A stretch of DNA of 22,017 nt from an uncultured Lachnoclostridium sp. (GCA_905212635.1 CAJMFH010000038.1:1-22017), one strand, 5' to 3'; shown: positions 1 through 9,681, counted from the first letter of the stretch. The notes: generated from the letters alone by a model not told the origin. A program made the numbers and translations.

Positions 1-94
1 CAAAGGAACTGCCTTTTTCAATATTTATTTTTCCGAAAGTTTTTTTACGCTAACAACTTTTACGACTATTCCAAAACTTCAGCCCTTCCTATCC

Positions 95-1585
95 TCACCT
101 TCCATACAATTTGGTCATCCGGCGGATCTTTTCGCACAGCTCCTTATCAAAAGCATCTTTCTTCATGCGCCACTGCCAGTTGTAGCCAAGCGTCGAAGGC
201 GTGTTGATGCGCGCCGTGCCCGGCAGGCAGAGGTAGTCCTGTGCCGGAATGACACAAAGTTTCGCCACACTTCGCTGCGCGAGTGTGATCAGCTGCCATG
301 TCAGCTTTTTGCAGCTGACAAACCTGCCACCATAAGGCAGATTCAGATAGCGAAGTGCCACGCTGCGGTCCTCTTTTGACAATTCCTTCCACCAGTCAAA
401 CGTTGTCTGGTTGTCGTGCGTTCCTGTATAAACCACGCAGTTCGAATTGTAATTGTGTGGCATGTAATCGCTTTCCTCTCGTGAATCAAAAGCAAACTGA
501 AGCACCTTCATTCCCGGGTAGCCGGTGGCAGCCAAGAGATTTCGGACGCTGTCTGTCAAAAAGCCAAGATCTTCCGCGATGATCTGCTGCTCACCAAGCA
601 CTTCATTGATCTTGTCAAAAAGAAGAATTCCCGGGCCTTTTTCCCAAGCACCGTTCACTGCGGTTTCCTCACCATACGGGATGGCATAATATTCATCAAA
701 TCCGCGGAAATGGTCAATGCGCACCATATCATACCATTTAAAACAATTGCGAATACGCGAAATCCACCAATGAAACTCTGTCGATTCATGGTACTGCCAG
801 CGGTATAGCGGATTTCCCCACAGCTGACCTGTCTCCGAAAAGGCATCCGGCGGACAGCCGGCTACCGCGATCGGCTCCAAATCTTCCGTAAACTGGAATA
901 ATTCCGGGTGCGCCCACGTATCTGCGCTGTCAAGAGCCACATAGATCGGAATATCTCCGATGATCTGCACGCCCTTATCATTGGCGTATTTTTTCAATTG
1001 CTTCCATTGTTTGTCAAATTCATATTGAAGAAACATGTAAAAACTGATCTCGTTTTTATACGTTTCCTGACACCGCTCAATCGCTGCCTCATCGCGGCGT
1101 TTCAACTCTTCCTCCCACGTAAGAAAACTGGCACCTTTGCGGGTGTCCTTGATCGCCATAAACAGGCAGTAATCCAGCAGCCATTCCTGCTGTTCCGAGA
1201 CAAACGCCTGAAATTTCTCATTTTCTTCGATATCGCTGCGGTCAAATGCCTTTCGTAAAAGCGGAAAACGCTGATTGTACTGTTTCTCATAATTTACATA
1301 ATTTCCATCGTCCTCAAGATCTGCCGCCGCAATCTCTTCCGCCGTCAAAAGCCCCTCTTCTGCCAGGGTATCGAGCGAAATATAATACGGATTTCCGGCA
1401 AATGTCGAAAATGACTGGTAAGGGGAGTCGCCGTATCCGGTCGGTCCCATTGGGAGAATTTGCCAGTATTTTTGTCCGCAGCTTACCAGTGTATCGACAA
1501 AACGATACGCATTTCGGTCAAAACACCCGATTCCGTGAGGAGACGGGATGCTTGATATCGGAAGTAATATACCACTTGCTCTCAT
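95..1585 (-). CDS. malQ: 4-alpha-glucanotransferase (amylomaltase, GH77)
   Basis: Cytoplasmic GH77 enzyme that transfers alpha-1,4-glucan segments between maltodextrins, feeding maltodextrin and glycogen turnover. The 496 residues match the usual bacterial length. GH77 landmarks are visible: the N-terminal SGILLPISSIPSPHGIG start, the substrate-loop segment GPTGYGDSPYQ near residue 48, the nucleophile D291 in VRIDHFRGF, the acid/base E338 in IIAEDLGF and the transition-state stabiliser D391 in GTHDNQTTFDWW. The ATG at 1585 is preceded by AAAAGGAG with 8-base spacing, so the start is secure. It begins 14 bases after the stop of the lipoprotein gene, so it is probably the last gene of the pth-mfd-lipoprotein-malQ operon. 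No clear intrinsic terminator is seen in the 94 bases downstream. The functional call is from family motifs; operon membership is inferred from spacing. Confidence 0.96.
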   Translation of the reverse strand: MRASGILLPISSIPSPHGIGCFDRNAYRFVDTLVSCGQKYWQILPMGPTGYGDSPYQSFSTFAGNPYYISLDTLAEEGLLTAEEIAAADLEDDGNYVNYEKQYNQRFPLLRKAFDRSDIEENEKFQAFVSEQQEWLLDYCLFMAIKDTRKGASFLTWEEELKRRDEAAIERCQETYKNEISFYMFLQYEFDKQWKQLKKYANDKGVQIIGDIPIYVALDSADTWAHPELFQFTEDLEPIAVAGCPPDAFSETGQLWGNPLYRWQYHESTEFHWWISRIRNCFKWYDMVRIDHFRGFDEYYAIPYGEETAVNGAWEKGPGILLFDKINEVLGEQQIIAEDLGFLTDSVRNLLAATGYPGMKVLQFAFDSREESDYMPHNYNSNCVVYTGTHDNQTTFDWWKELSKEDRSVALRYLNLPYGGRFVSCKKLTWQLITLAQRSVAKLCVIPAQDYLCLPGTARINTPSTLGYNWQWRMKKDAFDKELCEKIRRMTKLYGR

Positions 1586-1599
1586 ACTTTTTTCTCCTT

Positions 1600-2586
1600 T
1601 TATTTGGCAAGCAATGACTTGCTCACACGCACTTCATAGCCTTCCGCCCATTTTTCATAAGCTGTGCGGAATGCATCTTTTTGCTGTTTTTCCACTTCCT
1701 GCTCTACATATGCCTGATTCAGATTTTTCGTATTTGCCTTCAGGCAGTAGGCGATATAAAAGCCATCCGATTCTTCAATGACACCGCTTGTCGCATCCTT
1801 TTTCAAAGCAAGGACATTAGCGGTCAGATTGGTACGGCTGTCAAGACTTCCCAGAATTACTTCTTCCGGCGCACTTCCCGTCTTTTCCTTCACAAAGGAA
1901 TAGAAATTTCCCTGATACGATGCCAGTTCCTGTGCGTATCCTGCTGCCTGTGCACGAACTTCCTCACGGTTCGCATCCGTCGCCGGCAGATAGCACAAAA
2001 GCACTTTTGCCGCCTGGGTCGTCGCCGCATCAATCGAAACCTGCGTCGAACCGGTCACAACATCGTACATTTTTCTTGCCACAAGATTTTCCTCAAAAAT
2101 GCGGTGCATCGTCTCCGTCGTGATTCCATTTGCCTTTTGAACCTCTTCCGGAATCGTCGCGATATACTGATCTGCCTTATAATCAATATCTTCTTTTTCA
2201 TCGACACCAAGTGTAACACCCTGACTTTCGGCAGCTTTATTCATCACTTTGATCTGAATGATGAGACGCACAATATCCTCAATCGCTGCCTGTCCGATCG
2301 TGCGGTCGTCTACCGAAATATTCCAGACGTCTGAACTAAGCATGGAATCGTACTGGTTTTTCAAAAACCAGCTGTAAACCAGATATTCATCGTAGGTTAC
2401 TCCCTGTTTTCCGACAGCGACAGCAACCGAATCTCCCTTCAGTTCCCCGTTGTTTACTTTTGCCGCTTTTTCCACACTTGCCGTCTGATCTTCAGTGGTT
2501 TCTGTCTTCTTAGAACATCCGACACTTGTAAGCATCAGACTTACAGCAAGACATCCGCAAACAATCTTCTTTCCAACTCTATTCAT
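1600..2586 (-). CDS. PrsA/SurA-type peptidyl-prolyl isomerase lipoprotein
   Basis: Probable extracytoplasmic foldase of the parvulin/SurA-N type, anchored as a lipoprotein. The start is the ATG at 2586, because AAGGAGG lies 6 bases upstream; a longer reading frame to 2616 exists but lacks this signal. The resulting 328-residue protein begins with a basic N-terminus, a hydrophobic stretch and a lipobox ending at Cys24 (TSVGC), followed by a Lys/Thr/Glu-rich linker. Residues around 50-170 resemble the SurA-like chaperone region (a helical segment with VGKQGVTYDEYLVYSW). The later part, with LGSLDSR and VIEESDGFYIAYCLKA, resembles a divergent parvulin domain, so isomerase activity is less certain than the chaperone fold. 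The start codon overlaps the mfd stop by 8 bases (ATGAATAG), implying translational coupling. It could be a pure chaperone without catalysis. Confidence 0.85.
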   Translation of the reverse strand: MNRVGKKIVCGCLAVSLMLTSVGCSKKTETTEDQTASVEKAAKVNNGELKGDSVAVAVGKQGVTYDEYLVYSWFLKNQYDSMLSSDVWNISVDDRTIGQAAIEDIVRLIIQIKVMNKAAESQGVTLGVDEKEDIDYKADQYIATIPEEVQKANGITTETMHRIFEENLVARKMYDVVTGSTQVSIDAATTQAAKVLLCYLPATDANREEVRAQAAGYAQELASYQGNFYSFVKEKTGSAPEEVILGSLDSRTNLTANVLALKKDATSGVIEESDGFYIAYCLKANTKNLNQAYVEQEVEKQQKDAFRTAYEKWAEGYEVRVSKSLLAK

Positions 2587-5500
2587 TTTCTTCCTCCTTG
2601 ATCTTCTGCATCTCATTTACAAGTTCTGACAATTGTTGGAGCAACGGCTCCTCATTCTGCTGATATACAAAATACGGTGTTGTCTCCGGTACAAACCGCA
2701 GTTTTCCCTGATATGCCGCAAGCAGATCCGGGATTTTGTCCGTCGCCACTTTTGCCTGTGGAAACATGGTAATCCGTATCTGGTTCGCTTTTTCCACAAC
2801 CGCCGTAATGTAAGCCTCGTGTGCTTTCGCTTTCAACAGTGCAATCTCCAGAAGATTGCATACACTCTGCGGTGGCTCGCCAAACCGGTCGATCAGCTCA
2901 TCTACCATATCGTCTCGCTCCGGCTTCGTCTCAATTTCCGCGATGCGTTTGTACACATCCAGTTTCTGGAATTCATTTGGAATATAATCTGCCGGGATAA
3001 ACGCATCCATTTTCAGATCAATATTTGTCTCAAACTCGTCATTTTCGACCTTTTCCCCTTTGAGGCGCTTGACAGCTTCGTTGAGCATCTTGCAATACAG
3101 ATCGTATCCAACCGCCTCCATATGTCCGTGTTGTCTGGCTCCCAACAGGTTTCCCGCGCCACGGATCTCAAGGTCCCTCATAGATATTTTAAACCCTGAA
3201 CCAAGTTCTGTAAACTCTTTTATTGCGGCAAGACGTTTTTCTGCTACTTCTTTTAACATCTTGTCGCGTTTGTACATCAAAAATGCGTATGCTGTCCGAT
3301 TGGAACGCCCGACACGTCCTCGCAGCTGATAAAGCTGGGAAAGCCCGAGTTTATCGGCTTCATCAATAATAATCGTATTGACGTTAGGGATGTCTAACCC
3401 TGTTTCCACAATTGTCGTCGAAACAAGGACATCGATCTCGCCATTGACAAAGGCAAACATGGTGCGCTCCAGTTCGCGCTCATTCATCTGCCCGTGCGCA
3501 TAGGCGACAATCGCCTCCGGCACAAGTTTCTGCACTTCTCCTGCGATAATATCCATGTTAGCGACGCGGTTGTACACATAGTAAACCTGACCGCCGCGTC
3601 CAAGTTCACGAAGAATCGCTTCCCGCACGATCTCATCATTTTTCTCCATAACAAAAGTCTGGATCGGCATACGATCGACCGGCGGCTCTTCCAGTACACT
3701 CATATCACGGATTCCGACAAGACTCATGTGGAGCGTCCGCGGAATCGGTGTCGCTGTGAGCGTCAGGACATCAATGTCATTTTTCAGCTGTTTTAATTTT
3801 TCTTTATGCGTCACGCCAAAACGCTGTTCTTCATCGACAATCAAAAGTCCGAGGTCTTTGTACACAACATCTTTTGCGAGAAGCCGGTGTGTTCCAATGA
3901 CAATGTCAATTGCGCCTTTCCGCAGTTTTTCCACCGTCTCCCGGTTTTCTTTCGGCGTTCTCAGACGGGAAAGCATCCCCACTTCGACGCTGTAATCACG
4001 CATTCTTTGGACAAACGTATTGTAATGCTGGCCCGCAAGGATTGTCGTCGGCACAAGGACTGCCACCTGCTTGCCATCCATAACAGCTTTGAATGCCGCG
4101 CGGATTGCAATCTCGGTCTTTCCATATCCGACATCCCCACAGATCAGGCGGTCCATTGCCTTGATACTTTCCATGTCTTTTTTCGTATCTTCGATCGCAT
4201 GCAGCTGATCCTCCGTCTCCTCATAAGGAAAGACCTCTTCAAATTCGCGCTGCCAAACCGTATCTTTTTCAAATGCGTGTCCCTGCTTCGCCTGTCGTTT
4301 TGCATACAGATCGACCAGTTCCTGCGCGATCTCCTTGACGGCCCCTTTGACACGCGTTTTCGTCTTCTTCCACTCCGGCGAATTGAGTTTGTTTAACTTC
4401 GGCACTTTCGCCGCATCACTTCCCGCGTACTTTTGCAGCACTTCCAGAGAAGTGGCCGGAATATACAGATTGCTTCCGCCGGCGTAAGCCACTTTCAGAT
4501 AATCCTTCGTTATGTGATCGACCTCGATCTTCTCAATTCCTTCATAAATACCAAGTCCGTGGTTTTCATGAACGACATAATCCCCGATCTTTAAGTCATT
4601 GAAGCTGTGGATTGCCGCCCCTTCGTAACGTTTGACACGTTTTTTCCGTTTCTTCTTTACCCCGCCGAAAATGTCGCCCTCCGTCATTACGACAAAGCGC
4701 AGATTTGGGTACTCAAATCCCTTCCGCAGTGTACCTTTGCCGATCATCACTTCCCCCGGAAGCAGTTCATGCGACAGATCTCTGCTGTAAAACGCCGGAA
4801 TCTCATAATCCTGAAGATCCTGACAAAGGCGCTCTGCGCGCGTTCCCGAGGCGGACAGCACCAGCACACGGTATCCGTTTTTCCTCAGCCGCAGCATATC
4901 CTTTGCAAGCAGCGAAAAATTGTTATTGTAAGAAGTGGCTGCCTGCGTCTGAAAATTGTATTTATGCGCAACGTTAAATTCCTTTACTTTCATATCGAGT
5001 GCCGTCATAAGGAGCAACGGCAGCTCCGACAATTTCTTCAAAAGCACCGGCAGCGAAAACAGAACTTCCATCTGTCCCGGCAGAATATATCCCTTTTCGA
5101 GACGGCTTACCATACTCTCGCGGAATTCATACTCCACCGCTTCGCCTTTTTCGATACAGCGTGCCGGCTCGTCAAGATAAACGCAGACATCTTCTCCCTT
5201 AAAATAATCAAAAAATGAACTTACATTTTTTGTAAAATAGCTGACATAACTTTCCAGATTTACGAGTCCGTGATAAACTTCATAGGTCTCGCGGAAATTT
5301 GCCACACTCTGGCGGAGCCGCGAAGCTTCTTCCTTCTTTCCCTCTTCTTCAAACCGGCGCACGCAAGACTGCATCTCCTCTTCCATGCGGTGCATTCCTT
5401 CTAAAATGCGGTCTTCTTCCAGAAAAATTTCCGTCGCCGGATAAATCTCGATCTCGGAAACGGTCTCGACCGAACGCTGGCTCTCTACATCAATGCGCCG

Positions 5501-6103
5501 GATTCCGTCGACTTCGTCGCCCCACAGTTCGATACGATATGGGCATTCTTCGGTCAGCGGAAATACGTCGATAATACCTCCGCGCACCGAAAACTCGCCT
5601 TCTTTTTGCACTTGTCCCGTATTTTCATAGCCGATGGCAACAAGATTTTTCTTAAACTCCTCCAGATCCAGAATTTCTTCTTCGGCCACATGAATCCGGT
5701 TTTCCTGATATCGTTCAAACGGCAGACAATAGTCCATACCCCCATCCAGCGTCGTTACGACGGTAAGCGTTTCCTTTTCCAACAAGCGTTTGATGACTTT
5801 CAGCCGTTCTTTGACAATCGCCTGTCCATGCACATCCGCACTGTAAAAGATGAAATCCTTCGCCGGATAATACATGACATCGTGGTCGTAAAGTTTCAGA
5901 TCTTCGACAAGTTCCTTGGCCCGCACTTCATTGTGTGTGATAACAAGCCGGATTCTCTTATCGCGCCCTGTCCCATAGATCATATGGCTCTCCTGGGTAT
6001 CCATACATCCGATCAGCTGAACCGGAAATTCACCCTGTTTTATCCCGCGTATGAGCTGGTCATATTCTTCCAGTTCCCCAAGAGGGGCAAATAACGTCTC
6101 CAA
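2579..6103 (-). CDS. mfd: transcription-repair coupling factor Mfd
   Basis: DNA translocase that removes RNA polymerase stalled at lesions and recruits UvrA for nucleotide excision repair. The 1174 residues fit the family. Seen in order: a UvrB-like N-terminal module (about 1-330), the RNA-polymerase-interacting CarD-like domain starting near residue 505 (KIGDYVVHENHGLGIYEG), the RecG-like helicase core with Walker A GDVGYGKT at 656-663 and DEEQ at 757-760, helicase motif VI region with QLRGRVGRS, and the C-terminal TRCF domain (FIPADYIPNEFQKLDVYKRI). The start is a TTG at 6103 with AAAGGA about 9 bases upstream; no ATG is available nearby that would keep the N-terminal module. It lies 26 bases after pth and overlaps the next gene by 8 bases, so the genes are probably cotranscribed. 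Confidence 0.97.
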   Translation of the reverse strand: METLFAPLGELEEYDQLIRGIKQGEFPVQLIGCMDTQESHMIYGTGRDKRIRLVITHNEVRAKELVEDLKLYDHDVMYYPAKDFIFYSADVHGQAIVKERLKVIKRLLEKETLTVVTTLDGGMDYCLPFERYQENRIHVAEEEILDLEEFKKNLVAIGYENTGQVQKEGEFSVRGGIIDVFPLTEECPYRIELWGDEVDGIRRIDVESQRSVETVSEIEIYPATEIFLEEDRILEGMHRMEEEMQSCVRRFEEEGKKEEASRLRQSVANFRETYEVYHGLVNLESYVSYFTKNVSSFFDYFKGEDVCVYLDEPARCIEKGEAVEYEFRESMVSRLEKGYILPGQMEVLFSLPVLLKKLSELPLLLMTALDMKVKEFNVAHKYNFQTQAATSYNNNFSLLAKDMLRLRKNGYRVLVLSASGTRAERLCQDLQDYEIPAFYSRDLSHELLPGEVMIGKGTLRKGFEYPNLRFVVMTEGDIFGGVKKKRKKRVKRYEGAAIHSFNDLKIGDYVVHENHGLGIYEGIEKIEVDHITKDYLKVAYAGGSNLYIPATSLEVLQKYAGSDAAKVPKLNKLNSPEWKKTKTRVKGAVKEIAQELVDLYAKRQAKQGHAFEKDTVWQREFEEVFPYEETEDQLHAIEDTKKDMESIKAMDRLICGDVGYGKTEIAIRAAFKAVMDGKQVAVLVPTTILAGQHYNTFVQRMRDYSVEVGMLSRLRTPKENRETVEKLRKGAIDIVIGTHRLLAKDVVYKDLGLLIVDEEQRFGVTHKEKLKQLKNDIDVLTLTATPIPRTLHMSLVGIRDMSVLEEPPVDRMPIQTFVMEKNDEIVREAILRELGRGGQVYYVYNRVANMDIIAGEVQKLVPEAIVAYAHGQMNERELERTMFAFVNGEIDVLVSTTIVETGLDIPNVNTIIIDEADKLGLSQLYQLRGRVGRSNRTAYAFLMYKRDKMLKEVAEKRLAAIKEFTELGSGFKISMRDLEIRGAGNLLGARQHGHMEAVGYDLYCKMLNEAVKRLKGEKVENDEFETNIDLKMDAFIPADYIPNEFQKLDVYKRIAEIETKPERDDMVDELIDRFGEPPQSVCNLLEIALLKAKAHEAYITAVVEKANQIRITMFPQAKVATDKIPDLLAAYQGKLRFVPETTPYFVYQQNEEPLLQQLSELVNEMQKIKEEENE

Positions 6104-6129
6104 ATCTCTCTTTCCTTTCCAAAAATTTC

Positions 6130-6699
6130 CTATTTCTTTTTCGCATTAAAGCGGTTCATCGCCACATCCACATCCTGCGTCACAATCGTTTCCACGGCTG
6201 CGACAGCTTCATCCAGCACTTCATCCATCTTCTTTTCATCTTCCTTGGAAAAATGTCCCAATACGTGATTGACAAGGTCGCCTCCCTGTGGCTTCGCCCC
6301 TACACCCACTTTAACGCGTGGAAATTCATTCGTTCCAAGATGCGAAATAATATTTTTGATGCCATTGTGCCCGCCTGCGCTTCCTTTTCTGCGCACACGG
6401 ATCTGTCCCACTTCCAGGTCAATATCGTCGTACGCCACAATAATATCTTCCGGTTCAATCTTATAATAATCGGCGATACTCCGCACACTTTCACCGCTCA
6501 GATTCATAAATGTCTGCGGCTGCGCCAGTATCACTTTTTCGCCCTCGATAAATCCCTTGCCACACACGGCTTTATGCTCTTTGCTGTTTAATGAAATATG
6601 ATATTCATCAGAAAGTCTTGTTATGACTCCAAATCCGATATTATGTCTTGTTCCTGCATACTCTCTCCCCGGGTTTCCTAATCCTACAATCAGTTTCAT
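6130..6699 (-). CDS. pth: peptidyl-tRNA hydrolase
   Basis: Cytoplasmic enzyme that releases tRNA from prematurely dropped peptidyl-tRNA. The start chosen is the ATG at 6699 (MKLIVGLGNPG), five bases after GGAGG; an upstream in-frame Met at 6711 is not needed. The product of 189 residues has the family signatures: GLGNPGREYAGTRHNIGF with catalytic His19, FMNLSGESV, the acidic DDIDLEVGQIRVRRKG stretch, and GSAGGHNGIKNII, which lines the tRNA-binding side. It is the first gene after a clear sigma-A promoter and directly precedes mfd, a pairing common in Firmicutes. The C-terminus (NRFNAKKK) is typically basic. Nothing is missing. Confidence 0.97.
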   Translation of the reverse strand: MKLIVGLGNPGREYAGTRHNIGFGVITRLSDEYHISLNSKEHKAVCGKGFIEGEKVILAQPQTFMNLSGESVRSIADYYKIEPEDIIVAYDDIDLEVGQIRVRRKGSAGGHNGIKNIISHLGTNEFPRVKVGVGAKPQGGDLVNHVLGHFSKEDEKKMDEVLDEAVAAVETIVTQDVDVAMNRFNAKKK

Positions 6700-6728
6700 A
6701 AGCGCCTCCAAATCTCCATTATCTTTTT

Positions 6729-6757
6729 ATTATACCAATTTCACGGCTTATCGGCAA
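6729..6757 (-). promoter_or_regulatory. sigma-A promoter of the pth-mfd-lipoprotein-malQ operon
   Basis: On the minus strand a -35 TTGCCG (6752-6757) and a perfect -10 TATAAT (6729-6734) are separated by 17 bases. The predicted transcript would start about 6722, giving a short leader of some 20-25 bases with the pth GGAGG site. It lies between the spoVG terminator and pth, so it gives the operon its own start. Confidence 0.75.
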
Positions 6758-6782
6758 GGGTTTTGTAAAAAAGCCTGCGCAC

Positions 6783-6823
6783 CAAAAAAACCAGTCACAG
6801 CTGCCGCCGCAGCCATGACCAGT
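6783..6823 (-). terminator. intrinsic terminator of spoVG
   Basis: Arms 6809-6823 and 6790-6804 form a 15-bp stem with several G-U pairs and a four-base loop (6805-6808), followed on the minus strand by a run of seven T (6784-6790 read in reverse). It sits 40 bases past the spoVG stop. Confidence 0.8.
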
Positions 6824-6862
6824 CTTATTTGATTGCGTGTCACATCGCTTACACGCCTAAAT

Positions 6863-7135
6863 TCAATTTTCTGCTTCTTCCTGCAATGCTTCACGAAAAC
6901 GTGTAAGAATCGCATCTTCCAGTTCTGCTCGCATCTGAGGGTTGATTGGATGAGCGACATCGCGAAACTGCTCGTCAGGTGTTCTCTTACTTGGCATCGC
7001 GATGAAATATCCTTTTTCCCCTTCAATCACTTTGATATCATGAACGACAAAACAATCGTCGAATGTCACAGATGCTATCGCCTTCATCTTCGAGTCTCTG
7101 TCAATAACCCGAATCCGAACGTCTGTTACCTGCAT
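6863..7135 (-). CDS. spoVG: septation / global regulator SpoVG
   Basis: Small nucleic-acid-binding regulator; in Bacillus and relatives SpoVG affects asymmetric septation, and in other Firmicutes it controls many genes and binds RNA or DNA. The product MQVTDVRIRVID... aligns by eye with the Bacillus protein, including FVVHDIKVIEG, the family hallmark AMPSKRTPD and FRDVAHPINPQMR. I choose the ATG at 7135 (90 residues) because GAGAGG stands 8 bases upstream and because family members start at this MxVTDVR; Mets at 7141 and 7162 are alternatives. It lies 78 bases after glgD. No strong promoter was found in that gap, so it may be partly read from glgCD; a 6-bp inverted repeat (GTAACG...CGTTAC) is present there without a T run. 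Confidence 0.95.
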   Translation of the reverse strand: MQVTDVRIRVIDRDSKMKAIASVTFDDCFVVHDIKVIEGEKGYFIAMPSKRTPDEQFRDVAHPINPQMRAELEDAILTRFREALQEEAEN

Positions 7136-7213
7136 ACCCATATCCTCTCTTCTGCTTTTCATTCATTTTCCGCAGCGTAACGATTCAGGAACCCCCCTCC
7201 GTTACATTGCAGA

Positions 7214-8335
7214 TTACAATACATAACGGGCATTCGTCTCAAGCACGATTTTAACATCTTCCGGATCACCTACATAATTGGAATTTGCCCGAATCGTATC
7301 ATGGCTCTCCACGATACAGTTCTCAATATACGTATTGTCTCCGATATAAACATCGTTCAGTATGATTGAGTTGCGAATCACCGTATTGTTTCCTACATAT
7401 ACTTCTTTAAATAAGATAGAGTCCGATACTTCGCCATTAAGAATACATCCACTCGAAATCAAACTGTTTCTCACTTTGGATCCGGCATTGTATTTTGCCG
7501 GCGGCAGATCTTCTATCTTCGATGCAATTGTCGGATACTGTGCAAAGAAGTAATCGCGGATATCACGATTCAGGAAATCCATATTGGTTTCAAAATAAGA
7601 TTCCACGGTCGTAATATTGCTCCAATAGGAATTCATTGGATACGCATAAATCTTCTTCAGGCCACGGTAACGTACAAAAATGTCTTTTACCAGATCAAAA
7701 CATCCTTCGTTTCCCGCACGCTCGATCATCTCAATCAATTGCCTTCTGCGAACTACGTAAATGCCTGTGGATACCGTTGTCTTTGACGTCACGATCGGTT
7801 TTTCTTCAAATTCCGTCACAAGTCCCGATTCATCCACAGAGACAACACCAAAACGACTTGGGTCATCCCTCTCCCCGAGATCCTTTGTCACAATTGTGAT
7901 GTCTGCATTTTTCTGAACATGATACTCCAAAACTTTATTAAAATCAAGTTTATAAACGCAGTCTCCGGAAGCGATTACAACATATGGTTCATGACTTGCC
8001 TTCAAAAAGTCAATGTTCTGTGCGATCGCATCCGCCGTCCCACGATACCAGTAACTGTTATCCTGGGTCTGCGTCGGAGTAAATACAAACAATCCCCCTT
8101 GTTTACGTCCAAAATCCCACCATTTTGAAGAATTCAAATGCTGGTTCAGTGATTTTGAATTATATTGTGTAAAAACCGCCACTTTACTGATGTGGGAATT
8201 TGCCATACTGCTCAGCGCAAAATCAATGCTGCGATAACCCCCTGCAATTGGCATCGCGGATGTTGCTCTTTTCTTGGTCAGATCCCGCATCCGTGGGCTT
8301 TCACCACCTGCTAAAATAATTCCGATTGCTCTCAT
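7214..8335 (-). CDS. glgD: glucose-1-phosphate adenylyltransferase, GlgD subunit
   Basis: Non-catalytic or weakly catalytic partner of GlgC in the heteromeric ADP-glucose pyrophosphorylase of Firmicutes, which makes ADP-glucose for glycogen. The 373-residue product has a nucleotidyltransferase fold followed by a left-handed beta-helix with hexapeptide repeats (SLISSGCILNGEVSDSILFKEVYVGNNTVI region). The N-terminal glycine-rich loop is altered: GGESPRM instead of GGQGSRL in GlgC, and AxSA replaces the AKPA of GlgC that carries a conserved Lys. This is the usual GlgD signature. The ATG at 8335 overlaps the glgC stop as ATGA, so the two subunits are translationally coupled. Confidence 0.95.
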   Translation of the reverse strand: MRAIGIILAGGESPRMRDLTKKRATSAMPIAGGYRSIDFALSSMANSHISKVAVFTQYNSKSLNQHLNSSKWWDFGRKQGGLFVFTPTQTQDNSYWYRGTADAIAQNIDFLKASHEPYVVIASGDCVYKLDFNKVLEYHVQKNADITIVTKDLGERDDPSRFGVVSVDESGLVTEFEEKPIVTSKTTVSTGIYVVRRRQLIEMIERAGNEGCFDLVKDIFVRYRGLKKIYAYPMNSYWSNITTVESYFETNMDFLNRDIRDYFFAQYPTIASKIEDLPPAKYNAGSKVRNSLISSGCILNGEVSDSILFKEVYVGNNTVIRNSIILNDVYIGDNTYIENCIVESHDTIRANSNYVGDPEDVKIVLETNARYVL

Positions 8336-9609
8336 ATGATGTCACCTGCCTTTATCAAAGTTCCGCCGGCTTCCAGCGTATTGTTTGGATAGTCCTCACT
8401 CGTTGTCACCCCTGATATGGCAGTATTCTTACCGATTGTCACACCGTCCGGAATCACGGTATCATCCCCAACCGTTACCAGATTAAACGCATAGACATCC
8501 GGTTTTACCTGATTTACAACATCATCTTCGCCTTCACCCAATACACAATTTGCGCCGATGGTTGTATTTTCTGCAACAATCGTTTTGTTCAATACCGTAT
8601 TTTTGCCGATATGTGCCGAACTCATAACAATGGAATCACGAACAACCGCCCCCTCTTCAATCACGACATTGGAACCAATGACGGAATTATGCACTTCTCC
8701 ATACACTTCCGAGCCGTCTCCCATGATTGCCTTGTCGATTACAGCGGAATTCGCAATGTACTGTGGACGAAGCCACTCATTTTTTGTATAAATTTTCCAA
8801 AATTCTTCATACAGATTAAATACCGGAATCAGATCGATCAGTTCCATATTGGACTCCCAATACGATCCCAACGTTCCTACATCTTTCCAATAACCATTAA
8901 ACTCGTATGCAAAGATACGGTCACCTCTTTCATGGCAATATGGTATAATGTGCTTTCCAAAGTCACATCCCGGCTGATCACGCAGCGTAATCAGTGCCTC
9001 GCGCAGCACCGGCCAGGAGAAAATATAAATTCCCATAGATGCCAGATTGCTTTTTGGTTGTTCCGGTTTTTCCTGAAATTCCACAATCTGTTTGTTGTCA
9101 TCTGTAACACAAACCCCAAAACGACTTGCCTCTTCCATCGGTACAGGAATCGTCGCCAGTGTCACATCTGCATTGTTTGATTTGTGAAAATCCAACATCA
9201 CTTGATAATCCATTTTGTAAATGTGGTCTCCGCCAAGGATCAGAACGTAATCCGGATTATACTGCTCCATATACTTTAAGTTCTGGAAAATTGCATTGGC
9301 TGTACCTGTATACCATTCACTACTTGTACTTTTTTCATACGGTGGTAAAATCGATATTCCTCCGACATTTCTGTCAAGGTCCCACGGAATACCAATTCCG
9401 ATATGCGTATTCAGCTTCAGCGGCTGATATTGTGTAAGCACCCCAACGGTATCTACTCCGGAGTTAATACAGTTACTCAACGGAAAATCAATGATACGAT
9501 ACTTTCCCCCAAAAGCAACAGCAGGTTTTGCTACATTTGCCGTAAGTACTCCAAGTCGCGAGCCCTGTCCTCCTGCCAGCAACATAGCTATCATTTCTTT
9601 TTTGATCAT
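8332..9609 (-). CDS. glgC: glucose-1-phosphate adenylyltransferase, catalytic GlgC subunit
   Basis: Converts glucose-1-phosphate and ATP to ADP-glucose and pyrophosphate, the committed step of glycogen synthesis. The start is the ATG at 9609, preceded by AGGGGGTGATC, a long match to the 16S anti-SD; an upstream Met at 9642 has no such site. The 425 residues show the nucleotide loop AMLLAGGQGSRLG, AKPAVAFGGKYRIIDFPLSNC, the catalytic segment LGGDHIYKMDY, GIYIFSW, and a C-terminal beta-helix of hexapeptide repeats (IGSNVVIEEGAVVRDSIVM). It is first in the glgC-glgD unit and divergent from murC. Regulation is likely at the region 9640-9721, which holds its promoter and paired repeats. Confidence 0.96.
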   Translation of the reverse strand: MIKKEMIAMLLAGGQGSRLGVLTANVAKPAVAFGGKYRIIDFPLSNCINSGVDTVGVLTQYQPLKLNTHIGIGIPWDLDRNVGGISILPPYEKSTSSEWYTGTANAIFQNLKYMEQYNPDYVLILGGDHIYKMDYQVMLDFHKSNNADVTLATIPVPMEEASRFGVCVTDDNKQIVEFQEKPEQPKSNLASMGIYIFSWPVLREALITLRDQPGCDFGKHIIPYCHERGDRIFAYEFNGYWKDVGTLGSYWESNMELIDLIPVFNLYEEFWKIYTKNEWLRPQYIANSAVIDKAIMGDGSEVYGEVHNSVIGSNVVIEEGAVVRDSIVMSSAHIGKNTVLNKTIVAENTTIGANCVLGEGEDDVVNQVKPDVYAFNLVTVGDDTVIPDGVTIGKNTAISGVTTSEDYPNNTLEAGGTLIKAGDII

Positions 9610-9681
9610 CAGATCACCCCCTGTTGTAATTATGCCTGTCAAACTCGTGAATTTTTAACAGGTCTCGTGAAACATAAACAC

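Noticed and set aside
1..30. Terminator at the left edge (AAAGG-AACTG-CCTTT)
   Set aside because: The stem is only 5 bp and A/T-rich, and what lies to its left is outside the window, so it cannot be assigned.
2633..5218. Several long plus-strand frames opposite mfd
   Set aside because: Mfd is complete with all motifs; the opposite frames are Cys/His/Arg-rich shadows with no recognisable domain or start signal.
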